From: an uncultured Rhodospirillales bacterium
GTDB taxonomy: Bacteria; Pseudomonadota; Alphaproteobacteria; Acetobacterales; Acetobacteraceae
Assembly: GCA_903835235.1 (NCBI GenBank)
Contig: CAILMF010000054.1
Span: 186,001-250,000 of the forward strand
Direction of reading: 5' to 3'
DNA length: 64,000 nucleotides
How positions within the stretch are numbered: the first letter of the stretch is position 1; every line of letters begins with the position of its first letter. Below are positions 55,513 to 63,474 of this stretch, one piece after another. The translations under genes and the position numbers were made by a program. The notes under the pieces are model-generated. The model saw only the letters and a list, made by a program, of their open reading frames with translations. It was not told the origin of the DNA and did no database searches.

Positions 55513-56519
55513 GGGGAGCAGGCGTCCTTCAGGCGGGACAGAACGAGTTGGGCGGCGCCGGTATCCACGGCCCGGGCAGCCTTGGCAACGCCCGCCTTGA
55601 GATCGGGTGCCGCACCGGCAACGACCAGGGCCGCCGCCGCATTGAACAGGACGATATTCCGATAGGCGCCGGGCGCACCGGCCAATAACGCCTCCAGGGC
55701 CGCTGCGTTCTCGGCCGGCTCGCCGCCCTTGATGGCTTCGGGGGGCGCCCGCTCCAGGCCGGCATCCTCGGGGGTGATGGTGAAGCTGCGGAATTGGCCG
55801 CGGTCCAGCTCCACCACTTCGGTCGGGCCGGACAGGGCGATCTCGTCCAGGCCTTGGCCGTGCACGACCCAGGCCTTTTCGGTGCCCAGGCGTGCCAGGG
55901 TTTCCGCCATGGGGCGCAGCCATTGGGTGCTGAAGGCGCCGGTCAGCTGGCGCTTGACCCGCGCCGGATTCGCCAGGGGGCCGAGCAGATTGAAGATGGT
56001 GCGGGTGCCGAGTTCGACCCGCGGGCCGGCGGCGTGGCGCAGGGCGCTGTGGTGACGCGGGGCCATCAGGAAGCACATGCCCGCCTTGGCGATGACCTCC
56101 GGCAGGCGGTCCAGCGGCACGTCCAGGTTGATGCCGAGCGCGGAGAGCGCGTCGGCGGCGCCGGATTTGGAGGAGAGCGCGCGGTTGCCGTGCTTGGCGA
56201 CGGGAATGCCGCAACCGGCCACCACCATGGCCGTGGCCGTGGAGATGTTGAGGCTGCCGGAGGCGTCGCCGCCGGTGCCGACGATATCCATGGCGCCGGC
56301 GGGAGCTTCCACCGCGGCCATACGGGCCAGCATGGCGCGGACGGCGCCGGTCATCTCGGCCACCGTCTCGCCGCGGACGCGCATGGCCATGACCAGGCCG
56401 GCGATCTGGGCCGGGGTGGCCTCGCCGGCCATGATGATGCCGAAGGCGGCCTCGGCCTCGGTTTCCGCCAGGGTTTCGCCGGCGGCCAGGCGGGCCAGGA
56501 CGGGCTTCAGGCTGTTCAT
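55509..56519 (-). CDS. trpD: Anthranilate phosphoribosyltransferase
   Basis: A 336-residue enzyme: the PRPP-binding GTGGDASGSLNISTA, KHGNRALSSKSGAADALSALG, APRHHSALRHAAGPRVELGTRTIFNLLGPLAN (shortened here: RTIFNLLGPLANP) and the C-terminal VLFNAAAALV. It joins anthranilate to PRPP. It lies 77 bases after trpG and overlaps trpC. Confidence 0.96.
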   Translation of the reverse strand: MNSLKPVLARLAAGETLAETEAEAAFGIIMAGEATPAQIAGLVMAMRVRGETVAEMTGAVRAMLARMAAVEAPAGAMDIVGTGGDASGSLNISTATAMVVAGCGIPVAKHGNRALSSKSGAADALSALGINLDVPLDRLPEVIAKAGMCFLMAPRHHSALRHAAGPRVELGTRTIFNLLGPLANPARVKRQLTGAFSTQWLRPMAETLARLGTEKAWVVHGQGLDEIALSGPTEVVELDRGQFRSFTITPEDAGLERAPPEAIKGGEPAENAAALEALLAGAPGAYRNIVLFNAAAALVVAGAAPDLKAGVAKAARAVDTGAAQLVLSRLKDACSP

Positions 56520-56596
56520 TCTCTAGCCCTCAAACGTGTCGGGCCGCATTCGCGGCCTCGGCCGGCTGGGCGTTGGCCGCTTGCGTCCAACGTTCT

Positions 56597-57190
56597 TCAC
56601 GCCGGCTGGCCCAGTTTCACCCCGGCCAGGGTGAGGAAATTGCGCAGCAGGTCGTGGCCATGCTGGCTGGCGATGCTTTCCGGGTGGAACTGCACGCCCC
56701 AGATCGGCTTGGTCCGATGCGCCAGGCCCATGATCAGGCCGTCCTCGGTCCAGGCGGTGGCTTCCAGCTCGGCCGGCAGGTTGTCCCGCCGCACCACCAG
56801 GGAATGGTAGCGGGTGGCGCGGAACGGGCTGGGCAGGCCGGCAAAAACGTCGGTGCCGCGGTGGTGGATGTCCCAGACCTTGCCGTGCACCGGCTCCGGC
56901 GCGCGTTCCACCGTGCCGCCGAAGGCCTGGCCGATGGCCTGGTGGCCGAGGCAGACGCCGAACAGCGGCACGCCCGCCGCTGCCGCCGCGCCGATCAGCG
57001 GCAGGCAGATGCCGGCCTCGGTCGGCGTGCAGGGGCCGGGCGAGAGCACGATGGCGTCCGGCCGCAGCGCCAGCGCTTCCTGGCTGGTCAGCGCGTTGTT
57101 GCGCCTGACCTCCACCGGCACCCCCAGGTCTCCCAGGAAGTGGTAGAGGTTGAAGGTGAAGCTGTCGAAGTTGTCGATCAGGAGGATCAT
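56597..57190 (-). CDS. trpG: Anthranilate synthase glutamine amidotransferase subunit
   Basis: A 197-residue class I glutaminase. MILLIDNFDSFTFNLYHFLG opens it, Cys80 is the nucleophile in FGVCLGHQAIGQAFGG, and GVQFHPESIAS has the catalytic His-Glu. It supplies ammonia to TrpE (and perhaps PabB). trpE, often immediately upstream in this class, is not in the window. The ATG overlaps the stop of a 51-codon reading frame by 4 bases, and a Trp attenuator precedes both. Confidence 0.95.
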   Translation of the reverse strand: MILLIDNFDSFTFNLYHFLGDLGVPVEVRRNNALTSQEALALRPDAIVLSPGPCTPTEAGICLPLIGAAAAAGVPLFGVCLGHQAIGQAFGGTVERAPEPVHGKVWDIHHRGTDVFAGLPSPFRATRYHSLVVRRDNLPAELEATAWTEDGLIMGLAHRTKPIWGVQFHPESIASQHGHDLLRNFLTLAGVKLGQPA

Positions 57191-57342
57191 GGCGGGTCGA
57201 TCCTATCGGCCGGGGCCGGGGCCGGGTCAAGCGAAGCAGCAGTCCCGGCCTTCGCCGGGGCGGGCCGGGGCGGCGCGGACACGCCGGGCGGTGCCGCGGC
57301 CGGGCCGCAGCAGACATCGAAATCGTATTCGGTACGGGTCAT
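57187..57342 (-). CDS. Small unknown protein coupled to trpG (51 aa)
   Basis: A 51-residue frame (MTRTEYDFDVCCGPAAAPPG...) with an excellent AGGAG site 6 bases before its ATG. Its TGA overlaps the trpG ATG by 4 bases. The N-terminal part has an acidic EYDFD and paired Cys; the rest is Ala/Pro-rich and ends in RIDPP. No known domain. It lacks Trp, so it is not the attenuator peptide. It may serve mainly to deliver ribosomes to trpG, or be a real small protein. Confidence 0.5.
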   Translation of the reverse strand: MTRTEYDFDVCCGPAAAPPGVSAPPRPAPAKAGTAASLDPAPAPADRIDPP

Positions 57343-57412
57343 CGGAGGCTCCTGGTGGGGCCGCCGCTCCGGTATTGGCGCTGTTCGTGGATGGTCAGGG
57401 AACAGGTACACG

Positions 57413-57488
57413 AAAGCCGCCAGGGGAGTGGCGGCTTTGGGGTTTCTGCTAAGCGCGCAGGACCTGGGCCGCCGGTGCATACCAGCGG
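57413..57488 (-). promoter_or_regulatory. Tryptophan attenuator: alternative RNA hairpins
   Basis: Read on the minus strand. Arms 1 and 2: CCGCTGGT (57488-57481), loop ATGC, ACCGGCGG (57476-57469). Arms 3 and 4: AAAGCCGCC (57438-57430), 8-base loop, GGCGGCTTT (57421-57413). Arm 2 GGCGGC can instead pair with GCCGCC of arm 3. A ribosome stalled at the leader Trp codons would mask arm 1 and favour the 2:3 antiterminator. Confidence 0.75.
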
Positions 57489-57523
57489 TACCAAAATCGC
57501 GCGACGGGCAGGGTTCTGACCAT
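57449..57523 (-). CDS. trpL: Trp operon leader peptide (24 aa, two Trp codons)
   Basis: The frame reads MVRTLPVARFWYRWYAPAAQ and then VLRA before TAG. Trp11 and Trp14 fall just before and inside arm 1 of the attenuator. A peptide of this size with clustered Trp codons and a stop between arms 2 and 3 is what ribosome-mediated attenuation needs. Upstream of the ATG is no clear ribosome site; the predicted promoter would place the transcript start at or next to the ATG, as known for the leaderless trpL of Sinorhizobium. It precedes trpG. Confidence 0.75.
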   Translation of the reverse strand: MVRTLPVARFWYRWYAPAAQVLRA

Positions 57524-57529
57524 GTCCCG

Positions 57530-57558
57530 AGGCTAGCCAGCCGGCGTGGCGCTTGCAA
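57530..57558 (-). promoter_or_regulatory. Predicted promoter of the trp leader
   Basis: Minus strand: TTGCAA (57553-57558), a 17-base spacer, TAGCCT (57530-57535). The -10 ends 6 bases before the trpL ATG, implying a leaderless transcript. The -35 is imperfect. Confidence 0.5.
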
Positions 57559-57620
57559 GCCTGGCTTGCCGGGCCGGGTGGCGGCTGCTTGAACCAAGGG
57601 CGGCGGCGAGAGGGCGAGGC

Positions 57621-58511
57621 GTGGCAGGCTTGGTGCAGCAGGGCTGGCTGACGGCGGTGGATGGCGCGCGGGTGGCGCTGCATCGGTGGGGCGGCGCGAC
57701 GCCAGGCGCACCCGTGCTGCTGTGGGGCCATGCCAATGGCTTCGCCGCTGGCTGCTACCTGCCGCTGCTGGGCTTACTGGCGCGGGACTTCGACGTCTGG
57801 GCCTGGGATGCCCGCGGGCACGGGTTTTCGGAGTTGCCGCCTGATGCCGAATTGGGGCTGGAGGCGATTGCCGGGGACGCCGCCCTGGTGCTGCGGCATG
57901 TAGCGACCACAACCCGGCAGGTGCCGCATGTCGCCAGCCATTCCTTTGCAGGCGTCGCGCTGCTGTGGGCCGGGCTGACGCTGGGGCTTGCCTGGCGCAG
58001 CGCCACCCTGTTCGAGCCGCCCTTGGTGACCCCGGCCCAGCTGGAGGAGCCGGACGGGGCGACGCGCCATGCCGAGCGGGTGGCGGGCACGCTGCGCCGC
58101 CGCGCGACGTGGCCGGGGCCGGAGCAATTCGCGGCGCGCCTGGCGCAGACCCCGGGCTTTGCGCTGGTGCCGCCGGACGCGCTGCTGCTGGCAACCACGG
58201 CATTGCTGCGGCCGGAAGCCGAGGGCTTCACGCTGCGCTGCGCGCCGGCGACCGAGGCGGCGATCTATCGCACCGTCTGGGATGCCGCGCCGTTCCTGGC
58301 GCTGCGGCCGTTCGGGCCGCCGATGCGCTTCGTCGCCTCCGACGCCACGCCGCCGGCGCCGGCGTCTCCGGCGCGGTTGCCGCAGCCCTTGGCCGCCCGG
58401 GCCTGCGGCGCCATGTTTTCCGAACTGGCCGGTTGCAGCCACCTGCTGGCACTGGAACGGCCGTTGGAATGCGCCGCGCTGGTGCGGCAGACCGCCCTGG
58501 GAGTTGCCTGA
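57621..58511 (+). CDS. Alpha/beta-fold hydrolase
   Basis: A 296-residue hydrolase. The oxyanion segment is LLWGHANGFAAGCYLP, the nucleophile elbow ASHSFAGVAL (Ser in SxSFxG), an acid likely in FVASDATPPAP, and the catalytic His in GCSHLLALERP. GTG at 57621 with GAGGC upstream is preferred; GTG at 57546 is in frame but would overlap the predicted divergent trp promoter. It overlaps the flavin monooxygenase by one base (TGATG). Substrate is unknown; ester or C-C bond hydrolysis is possible. Confidence 0.86.
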   Translation: MAGLVQQGWLTAVDGARVALHRWGGATPGAPVLLWGHANGFAAGCYLPLLGLLARDFDVWAWDARGHGFSELPPDAELGLEAIAGDAALVLRHVATTTRQVPHVASHSFAGVALLWAGLTLGLAWRSATLFEPPLVTPAQLEEPDGATRHAERVAGTLRRRATWPGPEQFAARLAQTPGFALVPPDALLLATTALLRPEAEGFTLRCAPATEAAIYRTVWDAAPFLALRPFGPPMRFVASDATPPAPASPARLPQPLAARACGAMFSELAGCSHLLALERPLECAALVRQTALGVA

Positions 58512-59842
58512 TGACCGAGCGACGCATGTTGAAGCTGGGCGCCTTCATGCGCCCGGCCAGCATCCATACGGCGGCCTGGCGCTACCCCGGCGCCTTCCCG
58601 GATGCCAATTTCAACCTTCAGCACATGGTGCGCTTTGCCCAGACGCTGGAGCGGGGCAAGTTCGACGCCTTCTTCATGGCCGACCACCTGGCGGTGCTGA
58701 ACATGCCGATGGCGGCGCTGAAGCGCAGCCATACCGCGACCAGCTTGGAGCCGCTGACGCTGTTGCCGGCACTGGCCATGGTCACGAAGCATCTGGGGCT
58801 GATCGCCACGGCTTCGACCACCTTCGACGCGCCGTATCACATCGCCCGGCGCTTCGCCTCGCTGGACCATATCAGCGGCGGTCGGGCGGGGTGGAACATC
58901 GTCACGACGTCCAACCCCGATGCCGCACTGAACTTCGGGCTGGAGGAGCATGTCGAGCATGACGAGCGCTACCGCCGGGCGCGCGAGTTCTTCGATGTGG
59001 TGACGGGGCTGTGGGATTCCTGGGCGGACGACGCGTTTGTGCGGGATGTCGAGGCCGGCATCTTCTTCGACCCGGCCAAGCTGCATGTGCTGAACCACAA
59101 GGGCGAGCATCTGTCGGTCAAGGGGCCGCTGAACATCGCGCGGCCGGTGCAGGGCTGGCCGGTCATCGTGCAGGCCGGGGCGTCCGATGCCGGGCGGCAA
59201 CTGGCGGCCGAAACCGCCGAGGCGATTTTTGCCAGCCAGAACAACCTGGGCGACGCGCGGGCCTTCTACGCCGATGTGAAGGCGCGGGCGGCGGCGGCCG
59301 GGCGCGACCCGGAGCACCTGAAGGTGCTGCCCGGCTGCTTCGTGGTGGTGGGGGACAGCCTGGCCGATGCGCAGGCCAAGCGGGCCAGACTGGACAGTCT
59401 GGTGCATCCGGATAGCGGGATCGCGTCGCTTTCGATTGCGCTGGGCTGCGATGCCAGCGGCTTCGACCTGGACAAGCCGCTGCCGGCGGAGCTGCCGCCG
59501 ACCAACCAGTCGCTTTCAGGCCGGGAGCGGGTGCTGAGCATGGCGGCGCGCGAGGGGCTGACCGTGGGGCAGTTGGCGCAGCGCTTCGGCGCGCATTACG
59601 GCGGGCTTTCCATGATGGGCACGCCCAGCGACATCGCCGACCAGATGCAGGAATGGCTGGAGCAGCGTGGCTGCGACGGGTTCAACATCATGTTCCCGTT
59701 TTTGCCGGAGGGGCTGGACGACTTCGTGGACCGCGTGGTGCCGGAGTTGCAGCGGCGTGGGGTTTTCCGGACGGAGTACGAGGGGGCGACGCTGCGCGAC
59801 AATTTGGGGCTGCCACGGGTGCCCAACCGGTTCTTCGCATAG
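58511..59842 (+). CDS. LLM-class flavin-dependent monooxygenase (NtaA/SnaA/DszA group)
   Basis: A 443-residue flavin monooxygenase of the bacterial luciferase superfamily. Key parts are KFDAFFMADHLAVLNMP, RFASLDHISGGRAGWNIVTT with the flavin phosphate region, WPVIVQAGASDAGRQLAAE and GTPSDIADQMQEWLEQRGCDGF. This subgroup uses FMNH2 from a separate reductase to attack nitrilotriacetate, dibenzothiophene sulfone, pristinamycin precursors and similar compounds. It is translationally coupled to an alpha/beta hydrolase. No reductase gene is adjacent. Confidence 0.91.
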   Translation: MTERRMLKLGAFMRPASIHTAAWRYPGAFPDANFNLQHMVRFAQTLERGKFDAFFMADHLAVLNMPMAALKRSHTATSLEPLTLLPALAMVTKHLGLIATASTTFDAPYHIARRFASLDHISGGRAGWNIVTTSNPDAALNFGLEEHVEHDERYRRAREFFDVVTGLWDSWADDAFVRDVEAGIFFDPAKLHVLNHKGEHLSVKGPLNIARPVQGWPVIVQAGASDAGRQLAAETAEAIFASQNNLGDARAFYADVKARAAAAGRDPEHLKVLPGCFVVVGDSLADAQAKRARLDSLVHPDSGIASLSIALGCDASGFDLDKPLPAELPPTNQSLSGRERVLSMAAREGLTVGQLAQRFGAHYGGLSMMGTPSDIADQMQEWLEQRGCDGFNIMFPFLPEGLDDFVDRVVPELQRRGVFRTEYEGATLRDNLGLPRVPNRFFA

Positions 59843-59869
59843 ACGGGGACCGCCGCGGCCGGCCGGCGC

Positions 59870-60556
59870 TCAGGCCGGCTCCAGCCCCTTGGCGCGCAGC
59901 AGCGCGGGGGTGCAGGCGGCCTTGAGGTGGGCCAGCAGGGCGGCGCCTTCCTTGGCCTGGGACGCGCCGGTGAACAGGGCGGCGGCGAAGACCACCTCGG
60001 TATTCAGCGCCGGGGGCAGCAGGCCGACGATGTCCACGCCGGGTATCGCCATCAACTCGCTGACCTGCTGCACCGCCAGCTCCACCTCGCCATCCACCAG
60101 CCGCTGGGCGGTGAAGCCGTTAGGGATGATGGTGGCCTTGGCGTTGATCTCGGCGGCGAGGCCCAGGCGTTCCAGCAGCCCCGCGAAGTAGATGCCGCTG
60201 GCGCCGGCCTTGGAATAGGCGATGGTCTTCGCCGCGCGCAGCGTGGCGATGCAGGCTTCCGGCGTGGAGATGTCCGGCTTCGGCGCGCCGGCCAGCACGG
60301 CCATGCCGACATAGGACTTGGCCAGGTCCACGCGGGTGCCGGCGGCCAGGATGCCGGCCTCGGTCAGCGCCGCGATGCCTTCTCCGGTGAGGATGGCGAC
60401 GTCGCCGCGGGCGCCGGCCTTGATGCGGGCCAGGATGGCGGCGGTGGGGTCGTATTCGGCCGCAATCGCGTGGCCGGCGGCCTCATAGGGCGGCATGACC
60501 TGCTGCATGACGCCGAGCACGCCGAGGGTGGACATGATCTTCAGCGGTTCGGGCAT
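59870..60556 (-). CDS. ModA-like type II substrate-binding protein without signal peptide
   Basis: A 228-residue binding-protein fold similar to ModA: MSTLGVLGVMQQVMPPYEAAG at the N-terminus, GDVAILTGEGIAALTEAGILA, TIAYSKAGASGIYFAGLLERLG, and IIPNGFTAQRLVDGEVELAVQQVSELMA. The ATG at 60556 has GGAG upstream. There is no export signal, so it is probably cytoplasmic, unlike true molybdate receptors. It could be a metabolite sensor or an enzyme. Convergent with the monooxygenase, divergent from an acyl-CoA dehydrogenase. Confidence 0.82.
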   Translation of the reverse strand: MPEPLKIMSTLGVLGVMQQVMPPYEAAGHAIAAEYDPTAAILARIKAGARGDVAILTGEGIAALTEAGILAAGTRVDLAKSYVGMAVLAGAPKPDISTPEACIATLRAAKTIAYSKAGASGIYFAGLLERLGLAAEINAKATIIPNGFTAQRLVDGEVELAVQQVSELMAIPGVDIVGLLPPALNTEVVFAAALFTGASQAKEGAALLAHLKAACTPALLRAKGLEPA

Positions 60557-60665
60557 CGGGGCGTCTCCGGTTGTTGTCGGTGAAGGTAGCGGCACTTCGC
60601 GCGGTTGACGAACCCCCGTGGCAGGCCGATTTTCCGCCTCAGACAAATCCCGGGGATGAAAAGCC

Positions 60666-61823
60666 ATGGCTGCCAACGAAGAACACCGCATGCTGCAGGA
60701 CCTGGTGGCGAAGTTCGTCGATCGCGAACTGATCCCGCTGGAGCCCGCCGTGCTGAAGCGCGAGGCCAATGGCGGCAAGCTGGGCCTGAGCGACGAGGAA
60801 CGCGCGCCGCTGCTGGCCAAGTGCAAGGAACTGGGCCTGTGGGGGTTGGACAGCCCGGAGGAGTTCGGCGGCGCCAACCTGCCGGTGGAGGCGCTGGCGC
60901 TGGTGAATGAGGAACTGGGCCGCACCGCGGTGCCGTTCATCTTCCCGCCCGACAGCCCCAACCTGCACATGATGATGCAGGTGGCCAGCCCGTTCCAGAA
61001 GGAGCGCTACCTGGAGCCCTATGCGCGCGGCGAGGCGCTTTCCTGCATTGCAATCTCGGAGCCGGGTGCCGGTGGCGACCCCGCGGGCATGACCACGCGC
61101 GCGGTGCCGGATGGCGATGACTGGGTGATCAACGGCCGGAAGATCTGGGTCTCCAACGTGCCGCAGTCCGATTTCATCATCCTGATGGCGCGTACCGGCG
61201 AGGGCAAGCGGCAGGAGGGCGTGACCGCCTTCATCGTGGAGAAGGGCGCGCCGGGCTTCATCATCGAGCGCGAAATCCAGATGATCGGCGGCCGGCGGAC
61301 CTATGAGCTGGTGTTCGAGGATTTGCGCGTGCCGGCGCGGCAGGTGCTGGGCCAGGTCGGCCAGGGCTATGCGCCGATGCAGCTGCGGCTGAACGTGCGC
61401 CGCATTGAGATGGCGGCGAAGCTGATCGGCATGTCTCGCCGCGCCATGCAGATGATGATCGAGCATGTGAAGCAGCGCGTGACCTTCGGCCAGAAGCTGG
61501 CCGACCGGCAGGCCATTCAGTGGTGGATTGCCGAGGGCGCCACCAAGATGCACGCCTGCCGGCTGATGACACACAACGCCGCCCGCACGCTGGACGCCGG
61601 CGGCGACGTGCGCGGCGAGGCCAGCATGATCAAGGTGTACAGCACCGAGATGGCGCAGGAGATCCTGGACAACGCCATGCAGGCCTTCGGCGCCATGGGC
61701 ATGACCAAGGAGCTGCCGTTGCAGGTGATGGCGAACCAGGTGCGGGTGATGCGGATCTATGAAGGCCCGACCGAGGTGCACCGCATGTCGCTGGCGCGGC
61801 GCATCCTGAAGGAAGGCATCTGA
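60666..61823 (+). CDS. Acyl-CoA dehydrogenase family protein
   Basis: A 385-residue ACAD: CIAISEPGAGGDPAGMTTRAV is the flavin/substrate loop, KIWVSNVPQSDFIILMA follows, NVRRIEMAAKLIGMSRRAM begins the C-terminal domain, and MRIYEGPTEVHRMSLARRIL is the final motif with a Glu near the usual catalytic position. Full length for the family. It stands as a single gene, followed by hairpin repeats. Acyl substrate not deducible. Confidence 0.92.
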   Translation: MAANEEHRMLQDLVAKFVDRELIPLEPAVLKREANGGKLGLSDEERAPLLAKCKELGLWGLDSPEEFGGANLPVEALALVNEELGRTAVPFIFPPDSPNLHMMMQVASPFQKERYLEPYARGEALSCIAISEPGAGGDPAGMTTRAVPDGDDWVINGRKIWVSNVPQSDFIILMARTGEGKRQEGVTAFIVEKGAPGFIIEREIQMIGGRRTYELVFEDLRVPARQVLGQVGQGYAPMQLRLNVRRIEMAAKLIGMSRRAMQMMIEHVKQRVTFGQKLADRQAIQWWIAEGATKMHACRLMTHNAARTLDAGGDVRGEASMIKVYSTEMAQEILDNAMQAFGAMGMTKELPLQVMANQVRVMRIYEGPTEVHRMSLARRILKEGI

Positions 61824-61869
61824 GGCGCGCTGCCGGCGCCCGCGGTGGCGGTGCGTCAGCGCAGCGTGG

Positions 61870-61958
61870 ATGGCCGGGACAAGCCCGGCCATGACGGAGG
61901 TGAGGTAGCGCTGCCACGCGGCTAAGTGGCGCGCGGCTGGCCGGGACAGGCCCGGCCA
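61870..61958. repeat. Two copies of a GGCCGGG hairpin repeat
   Basis: ATGGCCGGG, loop ACAAG, CCCGGCCAT (61870-61892) and TGGCCGGG, loop ACAGG, CCCGGCCA (61938-61958) are near-identical hairpins 68 bases apart, both followed by TGACG or ATGACG. This hairpin is a familiar type of intergenic repeat in GC-rich alphaproteobacteria. The gap 61824-62000 shows no gene. Confidence 0.8.
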
Positions 61959-62000
61959 TGACGCTTGCGGTGGTCGGTGCCGCTTTCTGCGCGGACGGCG

Positions 62001-62924
62001 CTACTCGTTCAGCCCCTTGCCCGGGTAGGGGTGCACCTTGGCCCAGTGCTGCGCGATGTCGATGCGCCGGGTGATCCAGACGCCGGCGCGGGACTGCATG
62101 TGGTCCAGCAGGCGCTGCAACCCCATGGCGCGGGCGGGATGGCCGATGAGCCGCATGTGCAGCCCGACATTCATCATCTTCGGCGTGCGCTTGCCTTCTT
62201 CGTACAGCATGTCGAAGGCGTCTCGGATGTAGCTGAACCAGTCATCCGACGTGCCCATCCAGTGGACATACTTGCCGTCGTTGTTGACCAGCGAATACGG
62301 CACCACCAGGTGGCCCCTGCCCTCCACCGTGGTCCAGAACGGCAGTTCCTCGCCGTAGTAGTCGCTATCATACAGAAAACCGCCTTCCTCGACGACAAGG
62401 CGGCGCGTGTTCACGCCCGGCGAGTAGCGGCAGTACCAGCCCATCGGGCGCTCGCCGATGGTTTCGCGCAGGCTGGCCACGGCTTTGCGGATGTGCTCGC
62501 GCTCGGTCGCCTCGTCCATCTCGTAGTGCTTCACCCAGCGCCAGCCGTGGCAGCATACGTCCAGCCCGTTGTCGCGGATGGCCTGGGCGACCAGCGGGTT
62601 GCGCTCGATGGCCAGGGCGCAGCCGAAGATGGTGGGCTTCAGGTCGCGTTCGGTGAACAGCCGCAGCAAGCGCCAGAAGCCGACGCGGCTGCCGTATTCG
62701 AACATGCCTTCCGCCGCCAGGTCGCGGCCGCCCAGGCCAGCCTGGCTCAGGCCGTGCGATTCGGTCAGGCCGTTTTCGGTGAAGCCCTCGCCATCCTGGA
62801 TCGAGGGTTCGCTGCCTTCCTCATAATTGAAGACGAAGTTGACGGCGAGGCGGGCGCCGCCCGGCCATTGCGGGTCCGGCGGGTTGGGGCCGTAGCCGAT
62901 GAAGTCGCGCTTGGGTTGGTACAT
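62001..62924 (-). CDS. puuE: Allantoinase, PuuE type (polysaccharide-deacetylase fold)
   Basis: A 307-residue cofactor-independent allantoinase relative: RDFIGYGPNPPDPQWPGGARLAV and VNFVFNYEEGSEPSI at the N-terminus, EYGSRVGFWRLLRLF, DVCCHGWRWVKHYEMD, and MGWYCRYSPGVNTRRLV are characteristic of PuuE. It opens the hydantoin ring of allantoin to allantoate. The next gene on the same strand encodes a ureidoglycolate lyase-like protein upstream in transcription, which supports the assignment. Confidence 0.9.
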   Translation of the reverse strand: MYQPKRDFIGYGPNPPDPQWPGGARLAVNFVFNYEEGSEPSIQDGEGFTENGLTESHGLSQAGLGGRDLAAEGMFEYGSRVGFWRLLRLFTERDLKPTIFGCALAIERNPLVAQAIRDNGLDVCCHGWRWVKHYEMDEATEREHIRKAVASLRETIGERPMGWYCRYSPGVNTRRLVVEEGGFLYDSDYYGEELPFWTTVEGRGHLVVPYSLVNNDGKYVHWMGTSDDWFSYIRDAFDMLYEEGKRTPKMMNVGLHMRLIGHPARAMGLQRLLDHMQSRAGVWITRRIDIAQHWAKVHPYPGKGLNE

Positions 62925-63000
62925 CAGACGAAACCTCCGATTTCCGCCGGCCGATTGCGACGCGCGGGCGGTGCCGCCCTGCGGTCCTTGGGCGGCTGGA

Positions 63001-63474
63001 TTACAGCGTCACCTCGAATTCGGGCACCTGGGTGAACTCGTCATCGCCGGGGCGTCCGGTGCGCCACATGAAGATGGCGAAGTGCGCGGTTTCGTCCAGC
63101 ACGGTGGAGGGGTGGTGCCAGACATCGGCGCCGTAGGTCACGCCCTGGTTGGGGCCGCAGAGGAAGGCGCGAGCGCGGGCCATGTCGGGGCCGCCATCGC
63201 TGCCCTTCGGCGCCACGATCGCCAGCCAGCGGCCGGCCTTCTGCGGCACGAAGCTTTGCGAGGAGAAGCGATGGCGTTCCATGGTGGTGCTGCGCAGCGG
63301 CAGGCCGGGGATGGGCTGCTTTACTGAAAGCGACAGGCTGGGGCGGGCCTGCGGGCGCAGGTTGGCGAGCGCGTCCTCGAAGTAGGTGCGGCCGGGCATG
63401 TCGGGGGCTTCCAGCACCTCGCCAAAGGCCATGAAGGCGGCGGAGGTCAAGGGTTCGAGCACCAGGCGAAGCAT
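63001..63474 (-). CDS. allA: Ureidoglycolate lyase
   Basis: A 157-residue cupin-like AllA protein: LEPLTSAAFMAFGEVLEAP at the N-terminus, MERHRFSSQSFVPQKAGRWLAIVAP in the middle, ARAFLCGPNQGVTYGADVWHHP and HFAIFMWRTG near the end. It splits ureidoglycolate to glyoxylate and urea in purine/allantoin catabolism. The ATG at 63474 overlaps the permease stop by 3 bases (TGATG arrangement), so it is coupled to the transporter; allantoinase follows after 76 bases. Confidence 0.9.
   Translation of the reverse strand: MLRLVLEPLTSAAFMAFGEVLEAPDMPGRTYFEDALANLRPQARPSLSLSVKQPIPGLPLRSTTMERHRFSSQSFVPQKAGRWLAIVAPKGSDGGPDMARARAFLCGPNQGVTYGADVWHHPSTVLDETAHFAIFMWRTGRPGDDEFTQVPEFEVTL

Noticed and set aside
56597-58511. 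trpE upstream of trpG
   Set aside because: The region holds only the leader, a 51-codon frame and a divergent alpha/beta hydrolase; no chorismate-binding motifs.
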